From: JAQVUB01 sp033809415
GTDB lineage: Bacteria; Verrucomicrobiota; Lentisphaeria; Oligosphaerales; Oligosphaeraceae
Assembly (NCBI GenBank): GCA_033809415.1
Contig: JAPXLT010000082.1
Location: forward strand, 1-16,456
DNA: 16,456 nt
Direction of reading: 5' to 3'
In this document: positions 5,883 through 11,841 of the stretch, in pieces
How positions within the stretch are numbered: position 1 is the first letter of the stretch
Layout: the number at the start of each line of letters is the position of its first letter
Position numbers and translations under genes: made by a program
The notes under the pieces: generated by a model
The model's input: only the letters and a program-made list of their open reading frames with translations
The model's database searches: none
What the model was told of the DNA's origin: nothing

Positions 5883-6803
5883 ATGCCCAAAATATTGCCT
5901 CTATCCGGTGCTTCCCGCGGAGTATTCCTCGTTCTTCTGGCCTGGATGATCTGGGCCGTGGACCCGATCCTGATCCGGGTGATAGGGCAGGTTTCCAGCC
6001 TGGTGCTGGCGGGTCTGGCTCTTACTGCCGGCGGCTTGACTGCTTTGCCGCGTGGTCTGAAAGCACTCCGCGAGACTCCCCGCATTCCCGGCAAGTATTG
6101 GCTCCTTTTTCTGGTCTATATTCTTGTTTGCACCGGACTTGCGGAGGTCTGTTATATCAATGCCGTGCAGCGGTTGAATCCAGGGCTGGTCAGCGTCACT
6201 TTGCGTTCGCAGCTGATTCTGGTTGTGCTGATAGGTTTTTTTGCCTTCAAGGAACGTTTCAGCGGGGTCACTTGGCTGGGGATTCTGATCATCCTAGTCG
6301 GCAATCTGCTCAATGGCTGGTACCGATATACGCACAGTGGGGATCAAATCGGCAAAGCGGCTTTGCTGGGCTGGTTCCTGGCCATGGGCGCCATGGTCTG
6401 CTGGGGGCTCGGAACCGTCTTTGGCAAAGTGCTGCTGAGGCGTTTTGCCCCCATCACGATGACCGCCCTGCGACTGACAACCGCCGGCATCCTGCTGATC
6501 ATACTGTCGCTCGTCCGAGACGGAGTCACTGTCTGGCAAAACCTGGAACTCTGGCAAGTCCTGCTGATTATTGCCAAGGGAAGCCTGATTTCCGCATTGG
6601 CCTATAACTTGTACTTCCATGGCTTGAAAACCGTTAAGGTGGGCGTGGCTGCCGCCATCGAGCAACTGGCGCCGGTCTTGACTTTCTTCTATACCTGGCT
6701 GGTGTTCAGGGAAACGATCAGTCCGCTGGAAACCTGTTTCGTCGTGCTGATGCTCATCGGCACCTTTACCACAATCGCAGGAGAGGGTGCAGGGGACAGG
6801 TGA
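5883..6803 (+). CDS. EamA/DMT-family transporter
   Basis: This 306-residue protein is a drug/metabolite transporter superfamily permease with about ten transmembrane segments in two EamA repeats. The first repeat contains LAWMIWAVDPILIRVIG and ends near VGNLLNGWY; the second opens with GWFLAMGAMVCWGLGTVFGK and ends in the family-typical EQLAPVLTFFYTWLVFRE before the last helix (CFVVLMLIGTFTTI). The substrate is unknown. The ATG is 19 bp after the preceding membrane-protein gene; its SD is weak. The last residues (GEGAGDR) and the TGA stop at 6801-6803 are encoded by the heptamer array beginning at 6785, so the original C-terminal tail may have been replaced or extended by the repeat. Confidence 0.92.
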   Translation: MPKILPLSGASRGVFLVLLAWMIWAVDPILIRVIGQVSSLVLAGLALTAGGLTALPRGLKALRETPRIPGKYWLLFLVYILVCTGLAEVCYINAVQRLNPGLVSVTLRSQLILVVLIGFFAFKERFSGVTWLGILIILVGNLLNGWYRYTHSGDQIGKAALLGWFLAMGAMVCWGLGTVFGKVLLRRFAPITMTALRLTTAGILLIILSLVRDGVTVWQNLELWQVLLIIAKGSLISALAYNLYFHGLKTVKVGVAAAIEQLAPVLTFFYTWLVFRETISPLETCFVVLMLIGTFTTIAGEGAGDR

Positions 6804-6952
6804 CAGGGTGCAGGGGGCAGGGTGCGGGGTGCAGGGTGCAGGGTGCGGGGGGCAGGGGGCAGGGTGCAGGGTGCGGGGGGCAGGGGGCAGGGTGCGGGGG
6901 GCAGGGGGCAGGGTGCGGGGGGCAGGGGGCAGGGTGCAGGGTGCAGGGGGCA
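6785..6952. repeat. Heptamer tandem array, 24 units (GGGTGCA/GGGTGCG/GGGGGCA)
   Basis: The 168 bp divide exactly into 24 units of 7 bp, nearly all being GGGTGCA, GGGTGCG or GGGGGCA; the second and third are degenerate (GGGGACA, GGTGACA). The triplet GGGTGC(A/G)-GGGGGCA-GGGGGCA recurs, giving a partial 21-bp higher-order period. The array is very G-rich on + and could form G-quadruplexes. It overlaps the end and stop codon of the EamA gene. Open frames through it on both strands are artefacts of base composition. Confidence 0.95.
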
Positions 6953-6960
6953 GGTCAGAC

Positions 6961-6996
6961 GTTGTGGACGTTGTGGACGTTGTGGACAGTGTGGAC
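6961..6996. repeat. 9-bp tandem array (GTTGTGGAC)
   Basis: Three perfect GTTGTGGAC units are followed by AGTGTGGAC. The array begins 8 bp after the heptamer array, so two unrelated short-period arrays lie almost end to end. Confidence 0.9.
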
Positions 6997-7082
6997 AAAG
7001 CAAGGACATCCCCCCGCACCCCACGACAGTCAGAATAATCACAATCGGGACGGTTGCGCTACTTTTTAAACCGCATGCCCTC

Positions 7083-7145
7083 CCGTCCGTCGAAGCAACA
7101 ACCCTACAAATTTTCCGAGCCTTCCGTGCTTTCCGTGGACAAAAA
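7083..7145 (-). repeat. CGAAAA-type intergenic repeat, copy a (inverted)
   Basis: On the minus strand this reads TTTTTGTCCACGGAAAGCAC, then GGAAGGCTCGGAAAATTTGT, then AGGGTTGTTGCTTCGACGGA. The last 20 nt are identical to part of copy b near 8266-8285. The units here are about 9 bp (ACGGAA-like) rather than 10, so this is a diverged member. The DNA between 6997 and 7082 holds no gene or motif I can identify. Confidence 0.8.
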
Positions 7146-7168
7146 GTGGGTTGCGTTGCGGGTTTGGG

Positions 7169-7196
7169 TTGAAACTTGCGCAAAAGCGGTTACAAT
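7169..7196 (+). promoter_or_regulatory. Promoter of the NagB-like gene
   Basis: TTGAAA (7169-7174), a 16-nt spacer and TACAAT (7191-7196) form a good sigma-70-type promoter, with transcription starting near 7203 and a leader of about 64 nt. Within the leader, GGACA-N5-TGTCC (7215-7229) is a small inverted repeat that could be an operator or a hairpin. Confidence 0.55.
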
Positions 7197-7266
7197 AGGT
7201 AGAGTTACTTTCATGGACATTTTTTGTCCGCAGTATTCACCAGAAACAAAAAAGGAGACCCTGTTC

Positions 7267-8199
7267 ATGCGTAAACAAAGTGTCGTAGCTCCGGATTGGT
7301 GGGATTACACTACCATTGATGATGAGCTGGTAGCTGATGCCGCCAAATTGACGGTCAAGGATCTCGAGAAGTTGAGCCGTCCGGGCTTCAAGGTCGTCAT
7401 GTATGATACGATCGAGGATTTCTATCTGGCCGAAGCGTTGGAATATATTGACGCGTGGAAGCAGTCCACTCCGGATAATCCTTGCGGAGTTTGCGGCCCG
7501 ATCGGCCCGACGGAGCAGCTGCCGCTGGTAGCGCGCCTGGTTAACTCCCTCGGCCTGAATCTTGGCAAGCTCGAAGCTCAGTTCTGGGGCATGGACGAGT
7601 GGGTTCAGGATGGCGTGGCGGTCGGCTTTGACCATCCGATGTCTTTTGCCAAGTGCAATGATGAGCTCTGTTTCGATAAAATACAGCCAAAGCTCCGCCT
7701 GCGGGAAGCAAATACGCATTATCCTAGCGGTGATTTGAGTGTTTACAGCAAGAGCTTTGATCAGTTCAAATGCAAAGTGATGCAAGGCGGACAGGGCGAC
7801 GTCAAGCACTGGGCGTTCAATGATCCGGTGAAGCGCGAAGGCAAATATGCCAAGAATCCGCCGACTCCTGCTGAATACCGCAAGCTTGGCACACGTATTG
7901 TTGATCTGCATCCGATGACCGTCATGCAGAATGCGCGCACCTCCGGCGGCGGCAATATCGCTCTGGTTCCCACGCGGGCGGCGACAGTAGGTCCGGTGGA
8001 AACTTGGAAGGCGGAGAAAGTCTCGATTTGGCAGGCGGGTTGCCATGACAATGCTTTCGGCATGCGCTTGACCACGTTGATGATTTCCAAGAAGATTCCG
8101 GATTCAGCCGTGCCCATGTCATTGCTGGCTGATCATCCCAACGTGCAATTTAACTTCTTCCGTCCAGGTCTGGGTACCTGCAAAGTCGAAATGCACTAA
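7267..8199 (+). CDS. NagB-like (glucosamine-6-phosphate deaminase/isomerase family) protein with altered active site
   Basis: The 310-residue protein resembles the NagB/6-phosphogluconolactonase-type sugar-phosphate isomerases, cytoplasmic enzymes exemplified by conversion of glucosamine-6-phosphate to fructose-6-phosphate and ammonia. The family pattern is visible: a phosphate-loop-like CGPIGPTEQLP (76-86), FWGMDEW (107-112; compare FNMDEY with catalytic Asp72), GGQGDVKHWAFNDP (174-187; compare GGVGNDGHIAFNEP) and the late ATVGPVETWKAEKVSIWQAG, matching TVGVGTLLDAEEVMILVLG. Against E. coli NagB, Asp141 is Val179, with an Asp one position earlier (178); His143 is kept (181) and Glu148 is Asp186. 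The start is set by AAAGGAG upstream of the ATG; the frame is open further left only through repeat DNA. A terminator follows. The substrate may differ from GlcN6P. Confidence 0.75.
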   Translation: MRKQSVVAPDWWDYTTIDDELVADAAKLTVKDLEKLSRPGFKVVMYDTIEDFYLAEALEYIDAWKQSTPDNPCGVCGPIGPTEQLPLVARLVNSLGLNLGKLEAQFWGMDEWVQDGVAVGFDHPMSFAKCNDELCFDKIQPKLRLREANTHYPSGDLSVYSKSFDQFKCKVMQGGQGDVKHWAFNDPVKREGKYAKNPPTPAEYRKLGTRIVDLHPMTVMQNARTSGGGNIALVPTRAATVGPVETWKAEKVSIWQAGCHDNAFGMRLTTLMISKKIPDSAVPMSLLADHPNVQFNFFRPGLGTCKVEMH

Positions 8200-8221
8200 T
8201 TAACCCCCCGTCCAAAAAGGA

Positions 8222-8288
8222 TTTTTTAACCACGAACCACACGAAAAGACACGAAAATTTTTTATAGGGTTGTTGCTTCGACGGATGG
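8222..8288 (+). repeat. CGAAAA-type intergenic repeat, copy b
   Basis: TTTTTTAACCACGAACCACA is followed by CGAAAAGACACGAAAATTTT and the tail AGGGTTGTTGCTTCGACGGA. It begins 22 nt after the NagB-like stop. Copies a and c share the tail, so the full unit is about 65 bp, of which copies d and e contain only the first 40. Confidence 0.88.
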
Positions 8289-8377
8289 AATTGCATGCAG
8301 ATTTACGGTCTGGCTTGATGCTTTCTCCGACGGATCTTGGTTAAAAACCTTTTTGGACACCCTCTAATCAAAAGTCA

Positions 8378-8411
8378 GGGGGCGGGAAATATCCCAGCCC
8401 CCATTTTTTTT
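8378..8411 (+). terminator. Rho-independent terminator
   Basis: GGGGGC-GGGA-AATA-TCCC-A-GCCCCC forms a strong stem with one bulged base and is followed by A and eight T. It lies after the NagB-like gene and repeat b, immediately before the SD of the deacetylase gene, so it could end the upstream transcript or act as a leader attenuator for the downstream genes. Confidence 0.8.
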
Positions 8412-8427
8412 GTCGAAAGGAAAATTT

Positions 8428-9213
8428 ATGAGTAAGAAACCTGCTGTTCTGGCCTTGGTCGCGCATCCCGATGACATCGAATTTATGTCGATGGGCGCCA
8501 TGTTGATGCTGCAAAAGCATGGTTGGGAAGTGCATTATATGACGATCGCCAATGGCTGCTGCGGCACTGCTGTGGACGATATCGAGACGATCTCCCGGAA
8601 GCGCAAAGCGGAATGCCAAGCGGCCTGTGAGCTGGTTGGTGCGATTTGGCACCCTTCGGTCTGCAATGATCTCGAGGTCTTTCACAACTGGGATATCATC
8701 AGCAAAGTGCTCAGTGTTATCCGGGAAGTGCGCCCGCGCATCATTTTCACCCAGTCCATGGATGACTACATGGAGGATCATACGAATTCCTGCCGGGTCG
8801 CGGTAACAGCGGCTTTTGCACGGGGGATGCTGAATGCCAAATGCGATCCGCCCCGCCCGCCGATCCAGGATGATGTCACCATCTACCACAGCACACCCCA
8901 TGGCCTGATGGATTCCCTGCGCCGTAAAATCGAGCCGGAAATTTTCGTCAATGTCGAGTCGGTGATGGATCAGAAATGGAATATGCTCGCCTGTCATAAA
9001 TCACAGAAGGAATGGCTCGATGTCAGTCAGGGAATGGATGCCTACTTGAATGTGATGAAGGATTTCGCAGCGGAGATGGGTCAGCGTTCCGGAAAATTCA
9101 AATATGCGGAAGGGTTCCGGCGTCACTCCTGGCTGGGCTTCTCGAGCAAAGAGATTGATCCGTTGCGCGAAGTGCTCGGGGCGGATGTCATTGACAATCC
9201 GCGATATCGCTAA
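8428..9213 (+). CDS. PIG-L family (GlcNAc-type) deacetylase
   Basis: The 261-residue protein belongs to the PIG-L/LmbE family of zinc-dependent N-deacetylases, which act on GlcNAc-containing and related compounds. Visible are AHPDD (H13, D15, D16), the following ANGCCGTA loop, the helix RKRKAECQAACELVGA and the second metal region FTQSMDDYMEDHTNSCR (H118). No signal peptide is seen, so it is probably cytoplasmic. A TTG at 8410 is in frame, but AAAGGA six nt before the ATG at 8428 decides the start. The next gene begins 21 bp downstream, with a strong SD in the gap. Together with the NagB-like protein it points to use of an N-acetylated amino sugar, but the true substrate is not shown by sequence. 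Confidence 0.9.
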   Translation: MSKKPAVLALVAHPDDIEFMSMGAMLMLQKHGWEVHYMTIANGCCGTAVDDIETISRKRKAECQAACELVGAIWHPSVCNDLEVFHNWDIISKVLSVIREVRPRIIFTQSMDDYMEDHTNSCRVAVTAAFARGMLNAKCDPPRPPIQDDVTIYHSTPHGLMDSLRRKIEPEIFVNVESVMDQKWNMLACHKSQKEWLDVSQGMDAYLNVMKDFAAEMGQRSGKFKYAEGFRRHSWLGFSSKEIDPLREVLGADVIDNPRYR

Positions 9214-9234
9214 TCGAGTTTTGGAAGGCAAGGC

Positions 9235-10362
9235 ATGGCAGACTATATTGTTTCGGAAAAGACTGGTTCTGCGATCCAGAGTGCAATTGATCTTGCTGCG
9301 GCAGCCGGTGGTGGCAGAGTCTGCCTCGAACCCGGCCTGTACTTGTCCGGCACCTTGTATATGAAGAGCAATGTTGAATTGCACTTGCCTGCCGGCGCGG
9401 TGCTGAAGGGGCATTCAAAGCCGGATTTGTATGATGACTTCTGCGATCCGGGCTTTGATGCAGTTTCCCCGGAAGGCAGCCGCAAATGCCTGATAGCTGC
9501 GGCGCATGCCGAAAATATTGCGATTACCGGGCAGGGCGAAATCAATGGCTCCGGCCCGGATTTCTATGATACGAATGTGCCGCTTGGAGCCTTTTTTGCC
9601 AAGCCGCCTCATCCGCGACCGAGGATGATCCAGTTTTTCAATTGCCGGAATGTTATGTTTACTGGAGTGTCCTTTATTGATTCCCCAGGCTGGACTTTCT
9701 GGCTGCTGGGATGTGAGGATATTCACATCAGCCGGGTGCGGGTGACGGGTTGTCAGCAGATGATCAACAATGACGGGATTGACATTGATGACTGCCGCCG
9801 TGTCACTGTCAGCGACAGCTTTTTCCGCACCGGGGATGATTGCCTGATTCTGCGGGCGATCCGGCGTTCTCCCGAACACCATGCTGTTTGTGAAGATGTG
9901 ACGGTTACCAACTGCGTGTTGGACAGCCGTTGCCAGGGCATCCGGATTGGCTGCCCATCGGATGATACGATCCGGCGTTGCACGTTCAGCAATATCCTGT
10001 TCCGCGGGCAGGGCAACGGCATCAATATCAACAATCCCATACGCTACCTGAGAAAAGGTTGCACGGGCTACCTGCATCTGGAAAACCTCACCTTCCAGAA
10101 CTTCATTATCGAATCCGGCAGGGTCCCGGTCTGGATCAATGTCGAAAACACCGTGCGTCTACGCTATATCGGCTCCATGAGCTTTAGTAATTTCCGTATC
10201 CGTGCGCCGCAACCCATCCGCCTCGAGGGGAATCCAGATACTTGGCTGGAAGACTTGCGCTTCAGTGAGATCACAGTCGAAACCAGTGCAAGCACTGCCC
10301 TGGCCTCAGAATATGTGCGCCGACTTACCCTCAACCAAGTGGAACTAAATCACAAAAGCTGA
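9235..10362 (+). CDS. Glycoside hydrolase family 28-like beta-helix protein
   Basis: The 375-residue protein is a right-handed parallel beta-helix of the polygalacturonase (GH28) type, which hydrolyses galacturonan- or rhamnogalacturonan-like chains. ITGQGEINGSG (97-107) is followed by the active-site strands NNDGIDID (178-185) and TGDDCLIL (199-206), supplying Asp180, Asp201 and Asp202 with the usual spacing. The third motif, normally GHG with a catalytic-site His, reads SRCQGIRIG (231-239), and no clear RIK motif follows; instead there is GNGININNP. No signal peptide is seen, so it may act in the cytoplasm on oligosaccharides. GGAAGG lies just before the ATG. It is probably cotranscribed with the deacetylase 21 bp upstream. 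Confidence 0.88.
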   Translation: MADYIVSEKTGSAIQSAIDLAAAAGGGRVCLEPGLYLSGTLYMKSNVELHLPAGAVLKGHSKPDLYDDFCDPGFDAVSPEGSRKCLIAAAHAENIAITGQGEINGSGPDFYDTNVPLGAFFAKPPHPRPRMIQFFNCRNVMFTGVSFIDSPGWTFWLLGCEDIHISRVRVTGCQQMINNDGIDIDDCRRVTVSDSFFRTGDDCLILRAIRRSPEHHAVCEDVTVTNCVLDSRCQGIRIGCPSDDTIRRCTFSNILFRGQGNGININNPIRYLRKGCTGYLHLENLTFQNFIIESGRVPVWINVENTVRLRYIGSMSFSNFRIRAPQPIRLEGNPDTWLEDLRFSEITVETSASTALASEYVRRLTLNQVELNHKS

Positions 10363-10376
10363 AGGTTTGCAGAAGA

Positions 10377-10415
10377 TTTTTTAACAACGAAAAGACAGGA
10401 AAAGGCACGAAAATT
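10377..10415 (+). repeat. CGAAAA-type intergenic repeat, copy e
   Basis: TTTTTTAACAACGAAAAGAC is followed by AGGAAAAGGCACGAAAATT and then directly by the ATG of the oxidoreductase gene. The AGGAAAAGG inside the repeat is the only Shine-Dalgarno-like sequence near that ATG, so the repeat appears to supply the ribosome binding site. Confidence 0.87.
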
Positions 10416-11264
10416 ATGAAAAAGAAAATTGGTTTCATTGATCTTTTTATTGACGAATGGCACGCCAACAATTACCCGAAATGGGTTGCGGAATCGTCGT
10501 TGGGTGGTGAATACGAAGTCGCATACGCCTGGGAAGAGGCTGCAAAGGCAGACCGGCGTGATTTGCAGGAGTGGTGCCGCCAGATGCAGATCACACCCGC
10601 CGCTTCGCTGGAGGAAATTGTGCAAAAAAGCGACTGCCTCTGCGTGTTGGCGCCGTCAAATCCAGAAGTCCACGAGCGTTTGTCAAAACTTGCCCTAACT
10701 TCTGGGAAGCCCGTTTATGTTGACAAGCCGTTTGCACCGGATTTTGCGACCGCCAGCCGCATCGTGGAATGGGCGGCCAAACATCAGACACCGCTGATGA
10801 GTTCGTCTGCATTGCGTTTTTCGGTCGAGCTGGATGCAGTCGCTAAACTGCCCGGGCCGGTGGAATTCTTCGCCACGACTGGCGGCGGTGGCAACTTCCC
10901 GGAATATGCCATCCATCAGATCGAGATGATCGTCACTGCAATGGGGACAGGGATCGAGGCGGTGACTGTACAGGGCAAGCCGGAGCGCCTGGCGGCGACG
11001 CTGCATTACTCCGACGGACGCCTGGCTACACTGGCTTATTCGCCGTTCCTCTCGTTTACCTTTCATGCACAGGCAAAGGAGCAGACCGTGATGAATCAGG
11101 CCTGCTCGAAATATTTCGAAAATATGATCGAGGCAATGCTGAAGTTCTTTGCCACCAGGCAAACGCCGGTCCCTTTGACGCAGACCGTCGAAATCGCCTC
11201 CGTGCTCGATGCCCTGGTGCAAGGCATGACGCAACCCGGAAAACGCATAGCCGTGCAAAAATAA
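10416..11264 (+). CDS. Gfo/Idh/MocA family oxidoreductase
   Basis: The 282-residue protein resembles NAD(P)-dependent Gfo/Idh/MocA dehydrogenases, which oxidise or epimerise sugars and inositols. The N-terminal Rossmann part includes CLCVLAPSNPEVHERL and the signature VYVDKPFAPD (100-109), where DKP stands for the usual EKP with the catalytic-site Lys (K104). FPEYAIHQIEMIVTAMG matches the GxxxDxGxHxxD-type segment near the substrate site. The expected GxGxxG at the very N-terminus is replaced by IGFIDLFIDEWHAN, so cofactor binding may differ. It is about 50-80 residues shorter than many family members. Initiation depends on the intergenic repeat ending at the ATG. It is probably the last gene of the 8428-11264 run. 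Confidence 0.85.
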   Translation: MKKKIGFIDLFIDEWHANNYPKWVAESSLGGEYEVAYAWEEAAKADRRDLQEWCRQMQITPAASLEEIVQKSDCLCVLAPSNPEVHERLSKLALTSGKPVYVDKPFAPDFATASRIVEWAAKHQTPLMSSSALRFSVELDAVAKLPGPVEFFATTGGGGNFPEYAIHQIEMIVTAMGTGIEAVTVQGKPERLAATLHYSDGRLATLAYSPFLSFTFHAQAKEQTVMNQACSKYFENMIEAMLKFFATRQTPVPLTQTVEIASVLDALVQGMTQPGKRIAVQK

Positions 11265-11269
11265 ACCTG

Positions 11270-11333
11270 TTTTTAACAACGAAAAGACACGAAAAAGCAC
11301 AAAAATTTTGTAGGGTTGCTGCCCAGACGGATG
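11270..11333 (+). repeat. CGAAAA-type intergenic repeat, copy c
   Basis: TTTTTAACAACGAAAAGACA begins 5 nt after the oxidoreductase stop and continues as CGAAAAAGCACAAAAATTTT and GTAGGGTTGCTGCCCAGACG. This is a full-length member with the same tail as copies a and b, slightly diverged (CCCAGACGG for CTTCGACGG). Confidence 0.88.
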
Positions 11334-11402
11334 AGCCTGCTCTGGCAAAATTCTTGTGTGTCAAGGCCGGCTTTACTTTTTTAGTCGGAGGCGAGTACAG
11401 GC

Positions 11403-11771
11403 ATGGAGCTTGCCATGGTGCAAGAGTACAAGAATCGCTTTGAAAAATATAATACTGCCTTGCCAGATGATTTATCAGAAGTCATTGAAAATGGGACGCT
11501 TACTCCATTTGACGATTCCCCGTTATATCCGTGGTGCCTATGCCTGCCTGATGAAATTGTGCGTTTAAAAGACTTGGTTCCCTATTGTCTGAAAAAGAGG
11601 CACTATATTGTTTTTGCGCGGAGATGTGACATGGATCAAGTCGCCGCGATAAATCCGAATGAAACAGATGCCGTATTAGAAATTCACTATCAGACAGGAA
11701 ACAAAGCCTTCATTGACATCACAGAACAGTTTTCATCAATATCTGAATGGGTGAGAAATATGAAACGATGA
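11403..11771 (+). CDS. Small protein of unknown function, weakly SMI1/KNR4 (SUKH)-like
   Basis: The 122-residue protein has no signal peptide or membrane segment. The C-terminal half (HYIVFARRCDMDQVAAINP, then a hydrophobic strand and FSSISEWVRNM) recalls the end of SUKH/SMI1-KNR4 domains, which include immunity proteins against contact-dependent toxins, but the match is by eye and weak. GGAGG lies 11 nt before the ATG at 11403; a second in-frame ATG (11415) is possible. The gene is visibly more AT-rich than its neighbours and stands alone between the sugar cluster and the convergent giant gene, which fits a recently acquired orphan. No toxin gene is visible beside it. Confidence 0.55.
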   Translation: MELAMVQEYKNRFEKYNTALPDDLSEVIENGTLTPFDDSPLYPWCLCLPDEIVRLKDLVPYCLKKRHYIVFARRCDMDQVAAINPNETDAVLEIHYQTGNKAFIDITEQFSSISEWVRNMKR

Positions 11772-11841
11772 ACAATCGCTAAGAGAAGATGCCTGAATTG
11801 CCTATGCAAGAACATTTTGTCCGTGCTATGCGGCGCTTCCT

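Noticed and set aside
6787..7172. Plus-strand frames rich in Gly-Ala-Gly-Cys
   Set aside because: Same array read in the other direction; no RBS and no non-repetitive coding part.
6294..7183. Long minus-strand frames rich in Pro-Ala-Pro across the heptamer array
   Set aside because: They translate the array (7-bp units read in all frames) and the antisense of the EamA gene; low-complexity composition, no start context.
9211..9222. Shared TAATCGAGTTTT after the deacetylase and dUTPase stops, as an eroded repeat copy
   Set aside because: Only 12 bp including the stop codon and no repeat words follow at 9223; chance cannot be excluded.
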